DNA from: Verrucomicrobiota bacterium
GTDB lineage: Bacteria; Verrucomicrobiota; Verrucomicrobiia; Limisphaerales; J093
Length of the DNA: 64,000 bases
NCBI GenBank assembly: GCA_016716505.1
Contig: JADJWF010000011.1
Coordinates: 1 to 64,000, forward strand
Direction of reading: 5' to 3'
The notes beneath the pieces were generated by a model. That model was not told where the DNA came from, did no database searches, and saw only the letters and a list, made by a program, of their open reading frames with translations. A program made the translations under genes and the position numbers. Every line of letters starts with the position of its first letter. Within the stretch, counting starts at the first letter, position 1. This document shows positions 17,903 to 25,033 of the stretch, one piece after another.

Positions 17903-18372
17903 AACGTCAAACCCTCTTTTCTCATCAATCCCAGCAGGTTGATGCAGGGCACGCCGAGGTCGCGGCAGACGTCGGGGATGTAGTAGCTCTTAGGCGGTTT
18001 GCGCTTTTCAGCAGCGGAAGTCTCCTGTGAAACCACCATCCAGCCGCGCAGTTCGGCCAGCGCGATCACCCACGGATCAGCAGATTCGTGGCCGCTTTTC
18101 ACGTCTGCTAGTTCGGGGTATCTGGCTTGGATGGTTGCGGTTTCGACCTGCAACTGCGGTTCAAGGGGAACGAAGAGCCCGGTTTGACTTTTGGCCCAGC
18201 TTTTCAACGCCGGTGTGCCCACAGCGTCCAGTTCTTCCTTGACGATCTCCGGCGCGCGAAGCTTGCCGCTGGCAATCAGCCCTTCGATCTGCGTTTTCAG
18301 CCCAATGAACACATCCGTGGGATAGAACCGCGCCTGCCAATCCATCAACGCGCTGGTGTCCACGGAATACAT
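17899..18372 (-). CDS. DUF4411 PIN-like protein (toxin-like)
   Basis: 157 residues. It starts MYSVDTSALMDWQARFYPTD, with an aspartate in the PIN position, has APEIVKEELDAVG with a conserved glutamate, and later SADPWVIALAELRG and VVSQET, the further acidic residues of the PIN-like fold. DUF4411 genes very often follow an ImmA/IrrE-type gene with an HTH, and both together form a toxin-antitoxin-like pair; that is the arrangement here. It likely cleaves RNA. ATG 18372 was chosen for the hydrophobic PIN strand directly behind it; ATG 18402, which would overlap the upstream stop, is an alternative. Its stop overlaps the next frame by ATGA. Confidence 0.8.
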   Translation of the reverse strand: MYSVDTSALMDWQARFYPTDVFIGLKTQIEGLIASGKLRAPEIVKEELDAVGTPALKSWAKSQTGLFVPLEPQLQVETATIQARYPELADVKSGHESADPWVIALAELRGWMVVSQETSAAEKRKPPKSYYIPDVCRDLGVPCINLLGLMRKEGLTF

Positions 18373-18388
18373 GGGCGCGGTCTCCGGT

Positions 18389-19597
18389 TCAGTCGCCGGC
18401 ATCCAGCGGTTCACGTCCGCTGCCCGGCCCGCCGCGCAACTCGCCCCGGAGCTTCTCGAAATGGTCAAATCGCAGGTCCAGATACCGGCACGCCTCCACG
18501 GCCGTGATCCGGTTGGCATCGAGCGCTTCGAGCACCAGTTGGGCAAAAGGCCTGCCGGCGCGGCCGACCGTCTTCTCCACCGGCGACGCGAATCCCCCGC
18601 CCCGCGAGGGCAGCCTGGCCACGTAGTCATCCCATGCTTCTTTCCATCGCCGGTAGCCGTCCCAACTCAACGCGCCCGCCGCGCGCAACCGCGTCGCCAT
18701 GGCCAGCGGCGTCACCCGAAACTTGCGCGCCAGTCGCTGCACCCGCGGAACATCCCAGGCATTTTGCCGCACCGCTTCCTGCTGCACAATCACCGCGAGA
18801 GTTTCCTGCGGAATCAGCGCGTGGCTGGCAGCTTCCTCCGCAAACTGCTCGACCCGCTGCCAGTCCGGGTCGGGCCGCCGTTCCCGCAACGCCACGTCTT
18901 CTTCACGACCGGCTGCCAGCGCCAGATGCGTCAATTCGTGCATCAGCGTGAACGCGCGCGCTGCCGCTGAAGTTTCCTTGCTGTTGATGCCGATGACCGG
19001 CAACGGGAACTGCGGCAAGGTCACGCCGCGCACCTGTTGCAGGGCGACTTTGGGGAATTGAAACACCAGCGCGCCGACGCTTTCGACCGCTCCCCGCCAG
19101 CGTCGCCATGCCTGCCATTCGTCACGCCAAGCCAGTTGTTCCTGCGGCGTCACGCCCAGGGCCGACCGCAAACGCGCGCCCACGGCTTCGGGCGGTTCGC
19201 TCAGATGCGCCGCCAGAGTGAATACCGGTATCGGATGCCCCAGTTCCTCGCTCAATGCGATGGCGGTTTCCCGTCGCTGCGACAAGATGCGGATGGCCAG
19301 CCGCAGTTCGGGCGATTCCGTCCCGGGTTCGATGCCCGGCAACCGACGGTATTCGGCTGCCAACGGCGGAAGCGCCGGCTTTTCGGGCAGGAAAAAGATG
19401 CTGAGCGCGCGGTGATACAACCTGGCCAGCGTTTGCGCCTGCCGCAACGTCGGCCTGACGTCGCCGCGCTCCCAGGCCAACAGGCGGTCAGGAGAAACGC
19501 CAGCGCGCTTGGCGGCACGTTCGGGCGGCAGACCGGCCTCCACTCGTGCCCACTCGAGCACCGACGGTGTCACCATCGCTGGAATTGAAGCAGCCAT
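18389..19597 (-). CDS. XRE-family HTH plus ImmA/IrrE metallopeptidase
   Basis: 402 residues. The first 65 form a Cro/CI-type helix-turn-helix (ERAAKRAGVSPDRLLAWERG then RPTLRQAQTLARLY). A linker leads to the peptidase domain with the zinc motif FTLMHELTHLAL (HExxH) near residue 215 and a downstream helical region with EEAASHALIPQE. Such proteins cut or control repressors and are the antitoxin-like partner of DUF4411 toxins. The HTH suggests it represses its own operon, so the 51-base gap upstream, longer than others in the island, may hold its operator. Length agrees with the family. Confidence 0.85.
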   Translation of the reverse strand: MAASIPAMVTPSVLEWARVEAGLPPERAAKRAGVSPDRLLAWERGDVRPTLRQAQTLARLYHRALSIFFLPEKPALPPLAAEYRRLPGIEPGTESPELRLAIRILSQRRETAIALSEELGHPIPVFTLAAHLSEPPEAVGARLRSALGVTPQEQLAWRDEWQAWRRWRGAVESVGALVFQFPKVALQQVRGVTLPQFPLPVIGINSKETSAAARAFTLMHELTHLALAAGREEDVALRERRPDPDWQRVEQFAEEAASHALIPQETLAVIVQQEAVRQNAWDVPRVQRLARKFRVTPLAMATRLRAAGALSWDGYRRWKEAWDDYVARLPSRGGGFASPVEKTVGRAGRPFAQLVLEALDANRITAVEACRYLDLRFDHFEKLRGELRGGPGSGREPLDAGD

Positions 19598-19648
19598 GAT
19601 CTCGACGATAGCTTACGGCAAACCGACGCCGCACACACGCTGAAACCC

Positions 19649-19816
19649 TCAAAAACTCCAGGCTTTTTCCAGGCGGGCACGGACCAGCGCGATCACCCCC
19701 TCATACACCTGCCTGCGCCGGGGCTTCGGCAGGCAGGCCGCCTCGCGCTCCCCAGCCGTCAACCCCAACACGTCAAACACGACATCGTCCAAGGCGCGAC
19801 GGTCGGGCGTGTTCAT
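19649..19816 (-). CDS. Tail b: 55-residue methyltransferase-end ORF with hairpin insert
   Basis: From ATG 19816, overlapping the previous stop by ATGA. It reads MNTPDRRALDDVVFDVLGLT then AGEREA, and ends ALVRARLEKAWSF. The same peptide without an insert is encoded at 24896-25033 behind the methyltransferase remnant. Here nine extra residues (about CLPKPRRRQ) come from an in-frame palindrome at 19708-19737. The sequence matches small proteins encoded at or as the end of N-6 DNA methyltransferases. A recombination scar or a small coupled protein; it has no catalytic motif. Confidence 0.5.
   Translation of the reverse strand: MNTPDRRALDDVVFDVLGLTAGEREAACLPKPRRRQVYEGVIALVRARLEKAWSF
19708..19737. 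repeat. Palindrome inserted in frame in tail b
   Basis: CCTGCCTG at 19708-19715 pairs perfectly with CAGGCAGG at 19730-19737 across a 14-base GC-rich loop. The equivalent tail at 24896-25033 lacks this segment, so it was gained here (or lost there) without breaking the frame. Confidence 0.6.
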
Positions 19817-19959
19817 CTCGTGCCCTCCTCCACAATCTTGATCTCCTCGGGCGTCAGGCCGTAGAGACGATACACGTGCTGGTCTATCTCCCGCTCCAGC
19901 GCCGAGACGTCGGCTGCCGACGCATCACATTCGACTGCAAGTATTGGGTCATTACTCAT
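19813..19959 (-). CDS. Tail a: 48-residue methyltransferase-end ORF
   Basis: From ATG 19959, overlapping the stop of the 436-residue gene by 8 bases. The N-terminal dozen residues (MSNDPILAVECD) are unique, then come VSALEREIDQHVYRLYGLTP and EEIKIVEEGTR, the ending of Eco57I-type methyltransferases. Near-identical endings occur at 21266-21415 and in the methyltransferase remnant at 24997-25594. Its stop overlaps tail b by ATGA, repeating the a-then-b order found behind the remnant. Confidence 0.5.
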   Translation of the reverse strand: MSNDPILAVECDASAADVSALEREIDQHVYRLYGLTPEEIKIVEEGTR

Positions 19960-21262
19960 CGGATTTGCCTCGCTGAGCTTGTTCGGGCGCGGCATCATAC
20001 TCACGGAAAATCCGCTCGATGCCCTCCTTGCCGAAATTCTCCTCCAGCAGCTTCCGAAACTTCTCATCGTGGAATGTCTGGTAGGTGATGTCTTTATACG
20101 CGTAGAAAATGCGCGGCTCAAAATCCGTCTTCACGCGCTTCACTTCCGCCCGGATCTCCTCCTCGAACAGCCGCCGGATATCTTCATCCGTGGGCGTCTT
20201 CGTCGCAAACCGCTTCCGCCAATGCTCCGGCGGATTCGCCTTCAGGCTTTCCTTCAGTGCCGCGAGCAACTCCGCGACAATCTCGTCTGTCCGCTTCTTG
20301 ATTTCGTCTTGCACCGCCGCCTTGTACGCCCCGATCTTCGCCTTCAGCGCCGCGATTTCCTTCTCAAAGTCCGGGATGTCCTTACGCAAAATAACCAGCC
20401 CGAAATCCCCGGCCTCGATGATGTACCGATCCTTGATCCGTTTGCGCTCCTCGTCCACGCTGCGCGGGCCAAACTTTTCCTTCTTCTTCGGGTCCGCTTT
20501 GCCATCCGCGCCGATGACAGGTATCTCGACGATCAACGCATCCGTCTCCGCAAACAGATGATACCGGTTCGTCAACCGCCGCACGACCTCCGCGTTTCGC
20601 ACCCCAAACAGCTTGGAGTCCAACAACAACGACCGGCTCGTCAGCCGGTAATCCTCGATCCGCAACTCCACGTAGCACAGCAACGAACTGAACACCCGCT
20701 CGATCCGCGCGATGTTAAACTCCTTCGGCGGTCGCTCCGCCAAATCCTGCTTCACCGCCTCCACCTTCTTCACGTCCAGCACGTCCTGCCCCACCTCCAA
20801 CGTCGCATGTCCCTCCTCACCCACCCCGCAGGCATCCGTCAACTGCTGCGGCAGCTCCGCCCGCAACACAATCGCATTCGGCTTGTGCGGCTGCCGGGAT
20901 TCCGCCTCGATCAGTTCGGGCGTCGGACTGTAAATTAGCGTCATCTCATCCGCGATCACCAGCCCGATGCGGATGCCGGGATGATGATTCACCGTCAACC
21001 CGTGCCGCTCCGCCGCCGCCTGCAACAACTCCATCCCCTTGAAATCCTTGTCGCCATACCCCAGCCGGCAGACCTCCGCGTCTACGTCCAACACCAGGTG
21101 CATCGCCTCCGCCGGCACCACCGTCATCGCCCGCGCCAACGCCTCCGCCACCGGCGGACGCAACCCCGGCGCAATGAACACCAACCGCTGTCGCGCCTGA
21201 CCAATCACGCGAATCAACACGGCGTCATCCACGCGCACAAATGTTTTTTGGGTGTTATTCAT
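19952..21262 (-). CDS. Unknown 436-residue protein, PLD-like N-terminus and coiled coil
   Basis: No family recognised with confidence. Residues 1-130 look like a phospholipase-D-type alpha/beta fold (RLVFIAPGLRPPVAEALARA, LVLDVDAEVCRLGYGD, then GIRIGLVIADEMTLIYSPTP), but the catalytic HxK motif is absent. The middle is mixed; residues about 300-400 are highly charged and helical (EKEIAALKAKIGAYKAAVQD, EIRAEVKRVKTDFE) and suggest a coiled coil. It starts 3 bases after tail a of 21266-21415 and runs into the next tail a. Genes of this appearance occur in restriction-modification loci, so a defence role is plausible but unproven. Complete, with no frameshift seen. Confidence 0.7.
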   Translation of the reverse strand: MNNTQKTFVRVDDAVLIRVIGQARQRLVFIAPGLRPPVAEALARAMTVVPAEAMHLVLDVDAEVCRLGYGDKDFKGMELLQAAAERHGLTVNHHPGIRIGLVIADEMTLIYSPTPELIEAESRQPHKPNAIVLRAELPQQLTDACGVGEEGHATLEVGQDVLDVKKVEAVKQDLAERPPKEFNIARIERVFSSLLCYVELRIEDYRLTSRSLLLDSKLFGVRNAEVVRRLTNRYHLFAETDALIVEIPVIGADGKADPKKKEKFGPRSVDEERKRIKDRYIIEAGDFGLVILRKDIPDFEKEIAALKAKIGAYKAAVQDEIKKRTDEIVAELLAALKESLKANPPEHWRKRFATKTPTDEDIRRLFEEEIRAEVKRVKTDFEPRIFYAYKDITYQTFHDEKFRKLLEENFGKEGIERIFREYDAAPEQAQRGKSDE

Positions 21263-21265
21263 CCT

Positions 21266-21415
21266 TCATCCTTCAGCCTTTCCCCCCACCATCTTGATTT
21301 CCGCCGGCGTCAGGCCGTAGAGGCGATACACGTGCTGGTCTATCTCCCGCTCCAGCGCCGACACGTCCGCCGCTGCATCCGCCCGCTTCGCCGACAATTT
21401 CGGGTGTGCCTTCAT
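21266..21415 (-). CDS. Tail a: 49-residue methyltransferase-end ORF
   Basis: From ATG 21415, whose ATGA overlaps the stop of a membrane-protein remnant. It reads MKAHPKLSAKRADAAAD, then VSALEREIDQHVYRLYGLTP and AEIKMVGGKAEG. The central block is the same as in tail a at 19813-19959, and AKRADAAAD also matches the methyltransferase remnant (AKRADPAAD), so this copy keeps a little more of the parent gene. Followed after 3 bases by the 436-residue gene. Confidence 0.5.
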   Translation of the reverse strand: MKAHPKLSAKRADAAADVSALEREIDQHVYRLYGLTPAEIKMVGGKAEG

Positions 21416-21496
21416 GCTGGTTTGTCTGATGACGGCTTGCCGGCTGCGCCGGTCATGAACAGGTCATAAACGGATTGGGCGAAGTCTTCGCCGCGT
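21412..21496 (-). pseudogene. Last ~28 codons of the island membrane protein
   Basis: Directly after the DarG stop codon the minus strand reads KRGEDFAQSVYDLFMTGAAG and ends KPSSDKPA-stop, the same ending as the membrane protein of 23330-24055 (GEDFAQSVYALFM ... SDKPA). It has no start codon of its own. The stop overlaps the start of tail a (ATGA) exactly as the complete gene overlaps tail b at 23330-23333. It looks like the 3' edge of a membrane gene whose body was replaced by darTG. Confidence 0.65.
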
Positions 21497-22636
21497 TTAT
21501 GCCGCTGCTGCCATCGGCTCCGGCAAGGGAAGCTTCTTGCTCGGTTTTACGTTTAGCCATCCCAGCGCGCCGAGCTGACGAATCGTCAGAGCCACTTCGG
21601 ATTCGGTAAGCGGCGGACGCCGCTTCTGTTTCCATGCTATTACAAACGCCAGAACGTCAGTTTCGGATGGAATCGAAGATTGTTGCTGACGCAGTTCGCG
21701 CGCTGCAAATAAAACTGTGGCTACCAACTCAGCCTGTTGGCTGTTCAGTCGCACGAACAGGTCTGCCACTTTCGCAATTATCGGCTCGAATTTCTGCAGC
21801 GCAGCTTCGTATGCCTTGCGGGCGTCCGCATACGTGGTCCCAACTCGGACATGAAACATTCGGCCCAGCCGCTCTTCGTGAATCAGCCCGTGGTTCTGCA
21901 ACCGGCCAATCAGCCGTTTGACCTCCGAGCAGAACGGCCCGTAGCTGCCCTTGGTGTATTCCAGGCCGGTGTTCAGCCCTTCTTCGGAAGCGACGTAGGC
22001 GAGTCTTTGGAACGCTGTCCGGCCCACAGGCCAATGATAAGGCTGGACTTCGATGCGCTGCAAAATCTCCACCAAAGCTACCCATTCGGGGCGAATCCAT
22101 TGCGGTTCCGGCATGGCGACCGGCAGGTCGCCTTCTTCACCCAGTCTGCCCAAAAACGACGGCTGCAATTCTTCATGCGGCGTGCCGTGCGGCGCGTAAA
22201 GTTCGACCGGGATGTCCAATGCGGCGAGATGACGGTAAAGCGTCGGACCAACGATTCGCCACTCCAACTGTCCCTGACCACAGCCCAGCGGCGGCACAGC
22301 CAACGAGGTGATGCCCCATTGCCGGTAATACTGCCGCAGATACACCAGCCCCTGCTCGATCGCCTGCAAGTTGGCGACCTCGCGCCAGTGGTGCTTGGTG
22401 GGAAAATTCAAAATCCACGGCAACACAGTTCGCTTGTAAAGATACGGCCGCCCCAACCGCACTTCACCGCGCGCACACCGCGCCACATAGTCCTCGAACA
22501 TGTCCGGGAAACGCTTTTTGAATTCCAAGGCAACGCCCTTGCCCATCACGCCCACGCAATTGACCGTGTTGACCCATGTTTGCGCCTGCGATTCAAACAG
22601 ATTGCCGATGAGCACTTTGATCATGGTTGCCTCCAT
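21497..22636 (-). CDS. darG: DarG: macrodomain DNA ADP-ribosylglycohydrolase (antitoxin)
   Basis: 379 residues. The N-terminal macrodomain (about 5-155) begins IKVLIGNLFESQAQTWVNTV followed by NCVGVMGKGVALEFKKRFP, the ADP-ribose binding loop, and has SLAVPPLGCGQGQLEW in the second loop. The C-terminal region (about 170-379) is helical and probably binds and inhibits DarT. DarG removes ADP-ribose placed by DarT on thymidine in single-stranded DNA and so neutralises the toxin. It follows darT by 4 bases, the standard order. ATG 22636 or ATG 22624 may be the start. The last residues (LPEPMAAAA) run directly into a membrane-protein remnant. Confidence 0.9.
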   Translation of the reverse strand: MEATMIKVLIGNLFESQAQTWVNTVNCVGVMGKGVALEFKKRFPDMFEDYVARCARGEVRLGRPYLYKRTVLPWILNFPTKHHWREVANLQAIEQGLVYLRQYYRQWGITSLAVPPLGCGQGQLEWRIVGPTLYRHLAALDIPVELYAPHGTPHEELQPSFLGRLGEEGDLPVAMPEPQWIRPEWVALVEILQRIEVQPYHWPVGRTAFQRLAYVASEEGLNTGLEYTKGSYGPFCSEVKRLIGRLQNHGLIHEERLGRMFHVRVGTTYADARKAYEAALQKFEPIIAKVADLFVRLNSQQAELVATVLFAARELRQQQSSIPSETDVLAFVIAWKQKRRPPLTESEVALTIRQLGALGWLNVKPSKKLPLPEPMAAAA

Positions 22637-22640
22637 ACTT

Positions 22641-23231
22641 TTACTGGAAAAACAAATGTGCGTCTATCGCAATCGGCAAGCCAAAGCCGACCTTCGCCAA
22701 CGCTGCCTTCGCTTGCTCGCAGGACACGTATGCGCCGAGGATGTTATTCGGTGCGATGCAATCGGGCACAAGCACCTCCGCGCATTTCGCGCTCTTTTTC
22801 CGCCACTGCACAATCGGGTCGGAATCAGTCCACCACTCGGCGTACACATCCTGACGATTGAGATATTGCAGGCCGTCCGGTGAGGGACGGAATGCCGTAT
22901 ATTGACTCGCGGCATTGCCGTCCGTGATGGCTACGTTCGGCAAATCCAACACCGTTGCGCTGATCCGCAGCACGCACAGTGTCTGATGCTCTGCCTGCCG
23001 CTTGTAAAGCATCGGATTGCGCGCGTGGAAATACAGATTCACGTAATCGTGTAACGGTCGCCCGCGGGGCACAACTTTCTTTGTGCGCGTTGCCTGAATT
23101 TCCGGCATCGCTAGCGACTCATGCTGCAACTTTTTCGAGCGATTGTGCGAGAGCAGACCATACTCCAAGATGGACGCCACATTCGCAATCGGCGTGATGT
23201 AGTGCAACTCTGGCACGTCTTCTCGGTTCAT
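22641..23231 (-). CDS. darT: DarT: DNA ADP-ribosyltransferase toxin (DUF4433)
   Basis: 196 residues, normal for the family. NAD-binding residues are visible in ELHYITPIANVASILEYGLL near the N-terminus, then the RGRPLHDYVNLYFHARNPML segment typical of DarT, and AEVLVPDCIAPNNI near residue 155, where the glutamate is the expected catalytic residue. DarT uses NAD to modify thymidines in DNA, halting replication during phage infection; DarG at 21497-22636 reverses this. ATG 23231 lies 3 bases behind a short tail-b ORF. Together they form an apparently intact DarTG system. Confidence 0.9.
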   Translation of the reverse strand: MNREDVPELHYITPIANVASILEYGLLSHNRSKKLQHESLAMPEIQATRTKKVVPRGRPLHDYVNLYFHARNPMLYKRQAEHQTLCVLRISATVLDLPNVAITDGNAASQYTAFRPSPDGLQYLNRQDVYAEWWTDSDPIVQWRKKSAKCAEVLVPDCIAPNNILGAYVSCEQAKAALAKVGFGLPIAIDAHLFFQ

Positions 23232-23234
23232 GCC

Positions 23235-23333
23235 TCACACACTTCTGGCTTTTTCGAGGCGGGCGCGGACCAGCGCGATCACCCCCTCATGCACCGCCTC
23301 CCGCACCAGCGCTGCTTTCGGGTAAGGCTTCAT
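23235..23333 (-). CDS. Tail b: truncated 32-residue methyltransferase-end ORF
   Basis: From ATG 23333, overlapping the membrane-protein stop by ATGA. After a short new start (MKPYPKAALVREAV) it carries HEGVIALVRARLEKARSV, the end of tail b. Only the last 20 or so residues are shared with the copies at 19649 and 24896. It ends 3 bases before darT. Too short to act as an enzyme; most likely a junction scar, though the start/stop overlaps would let ribosomes pass through it. Confidence 0.45.
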   Translation of the reverse strand: MKPYPKAALVREAVHEGVIALVRARLEKARSV

Positions 23334-24055
23334 GCTGGTTTGTCCGATGCCGTCTTGCTTCCGCCAATGGCCATGAACAGGGCATAGACCGATTGGGCGA
23401 AGTCTTCGCCGCGCTTTTTGCAACGAAAATAGGCAATGAACGTTGCCGCGACGAATATCGCGCTCCACAGGGCGAACGCAATGCGGGCATCAGGCCGGCG
23501 GCACAGCGCCCAAACCAACCCGGCAAGGGAAACGAGCGACAGCAAGCCGAACATCGTCAGCAGGACGCGGAACAGGCCGTAGTGGGCGTTGAAGGTCAGC
23601 GGACGCGGGTTGGTGCCGCCCACGGCGTGGTAAACCAGATAAAACAATTCGTGGTTCTTTTTTAGGCGCAACTGGCGGGATTTATCAGGCGGGCAATCGG
23701 GCGGCAGGTCGGGGTCGGTCGAGACGCCGAACCGGTCGCGGATGAGGGTCAGCAGGCGGGTCTTGTAGGTGGCGGAGAACTGCTCGTCATCGGGCAACAG
23801 CCAGCGGTCGGAGGGGAAAGCGCCCCAAAGCGGTTTGAGGATGCGCTGTTCGACCAGTCCTTGGCTCAGCCCTTGGAGCAGCAGGCCGGTGATGTAGCCG
23901 AGGGCGATGAGGATGGAGGTTTCGGACAGCCCGCCGGTAAAATCCAGCGGCAACGTCCAGCCGAACAGCCCAGCCAGCGTCTGCACGCACCACAGGAACA
24001 CCAGCCCCGGAATCAGGTTGGCCACAAAATCGTAAAGGTCAAAACGCGCGATCAT
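23330..24055 (-). CDS. Island membrane protein, complete copy (unknown function)
   Basis: 241 residues with four likely membrane helices. The N-terminus ARFDLYDFVANLIPGLVFLW is followed by a second helix near residue 50, a soluble loop of about 90 residues with YKTRLLTLIRDRFGVSTDP, and a C-terminal helix pair with LFRVLLTMFGLLSLVSLAGL. The helix pair-loop-helix pair plan recurs among membrane effectors of defence systems, but I cannot name the family. It lies 9 bases after an MBL-fold gene, which suggests they act together. Its 3' end is repeated at 17627-17902 and 21412-21496. Confidence 0.7.
   Translation of the reverse strand: MIARFDLYDFVANLIPGLVFLWCVQTLAGLFGWTLPLDFTGGLSETSILIALGYITGLLLQGLSQGLVEQRILKPLWGAFPSDRWLLPDDEQFSATYKTRLLTLIRDRFGVSTDPDLPPDCPPDKSRQLRLKKNHELFYLVYHAVGGTNPRPLTFNAHYGLFRVLLTMFGLLSLVSLAGLVWALCRRPDARIAFALWSAIFVAATFIAYFRCKKRGEDFAQSVYALFMAIGGSKTASDKPA
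23519..23602 (-). repeat. Duplicated segment, partner of 17807-17890
   Basis: Part of the complete island membrane-protein gene; one base differs from 17807-17890 over 84 positions by eye comparison. Confidence 0.75.
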
Positions 24056-24064
24056 GGCGATTCC

Positions 24065-24880
24065 TCATTGGCCAACGCTCAACGTCCACGCCCCACCGCC
24101 TTCCAGAACGAGCTTCATGTTGCCCTTTTCCTCTGTGGTGAAGACCTTGTTGCCTTGATTGGAGCCGGAACTGTATTTGGCGTAAAGCTCCACGGCCTTC
24201 TTGTCGGGCAGCCCATGCACGTTTGGGCCGACGGAAATCAGTGTCATGTCGGGCGAGATCGCCTGCATGTGTGCCGTGTAGTAGTGCTGGGTATCCGACG
24301 GGTCATCGAAGAAAGTGATAGAGCCATGATGTGACGCCAGCAGGATGCTGGATTTAAGATTCGCACCGAGCCGGCGAACCAGCTTGTCCTTCCATGGCGC
24401 ATAGCTGGTGTCGCCCGCGAGCAAAGCCGAACTGCCTCTGTAATCAATTTTCGCCACGATGCTCTGGTCGTTCGCGTCGGAATAGTCGTCGTCTTTCGAG
24501 TGCAGCCACGAACCCCCAACTTCGCCGACACTATTGGATGAACCGGCGGTGATCTCGCCGTGTTTTAGCTGGCGGCGGAGGTCCATGTATTCGCGGTATT
24601 CGGGGCTGTCGGTCGTTGTGCCTTCAACACCGTTGTCCCAAATGCCGCCAAGCGGAAACGCCTTGTGCAGCTTCTTGATTCCCCGCATGTGATCGGCGTC
24701 GCGGTGCGAGCAGATAAATGCATCGATCTTCTGGCGGTTGCCCATCGCCTTGCGCAGATATCGCATTACCGCCTCCTCATTCTCATCGGTAATGTTGCAG
24801 TCGCATATCCACGTTGTGCCGTTGGGGAACAACCACAACGTCATGTTGCCGCAGCCAACATTGAGGAAGTGAATTTCCAT
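24065..24880 (-). CDS. MBL-fold hydrolase, ComEC-domain-like, cytoplasmic
   Basis: 271 residues without a signal peptide. It opens MEIHFLNVGCGNMTLW, has the metal motif FICSHRDADHMRGIKKL near residue 60 (HxDxDH), SALLAGDTSY with the bridging aspartate, and ILLASHHGSITF, the pattern of the MBL domain of ComEC and related stand-alone proteins. All metal ligands expected for this subgroup seem present, so it is probably active, perhaps on nucleic acid. It is coupled to a membrane protein (9-base gap) and follows tail b after 15 bases. In this island a defence function is likely but not shown. Confidence 0.78.
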   Translation of the reverse strand: MEIHFLNVGCGNMTLWLFPNGTTWICDCNITDENEEAVMRYLRKAMGNRQKIDAFICSHRDADHMRGIKKLHKAFPLGGIWDNGVEGTTTDSPEYREYMDLRRQLKHGEITAGSSNSVGEVGGSWLHSKDDDYSDANDQSIVAKIDYRGSSALLAGDTSYAPWKDKLVRRLGANLKSSILLASHHGSITFFDDPSDTQHYYTAHMQAISPDMTLISVGPNVHGLPDKKAVELYAKYSSGSNQGNKVFTTEEKGNMKLVLEGGGAWTLSVGQ

Positions 24881-24895
24881 AGTCGCTCCTTTCTT

Positions 24896-25033
24896 TCACA
24901 CACTCTTGGCTTTTTCGAGGCGGGCGCGGACCAGGGCGACCACCGCCTCATACACCGCCTCCCGCTCCCCAGCCGTCAAGCCCAAGATGTCAAAGACTAC
25001 ATCTTCGAAGGCGTGGCGTTCAAGTGTGTCCAT
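24896..25033 (-). CDS. Tail b: 45-residue methyltransferase-end ORF (uninterrupted copy)
   Basis: From ATG 25033 within the last codons of the methyltransferase remnant (37-base overlap in another frame). It reads MDTLERHAFEDVVFDILGLT, then AGEREAVYEAVVALVRARLE and KAKSV. This is the cleanest copy of tail b, and its position right behind the methyltransferase end suggests the ancestral order methyltransferase (tail a) then tail b. Copies at 19649-19816 and 23235-23333 are derivatives. Confidence 0.5.
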   Translation of the reverse strand: MDTLERHAFEDVVFDILGLTAGEREAVYEAVVALVRARLEKAKSV

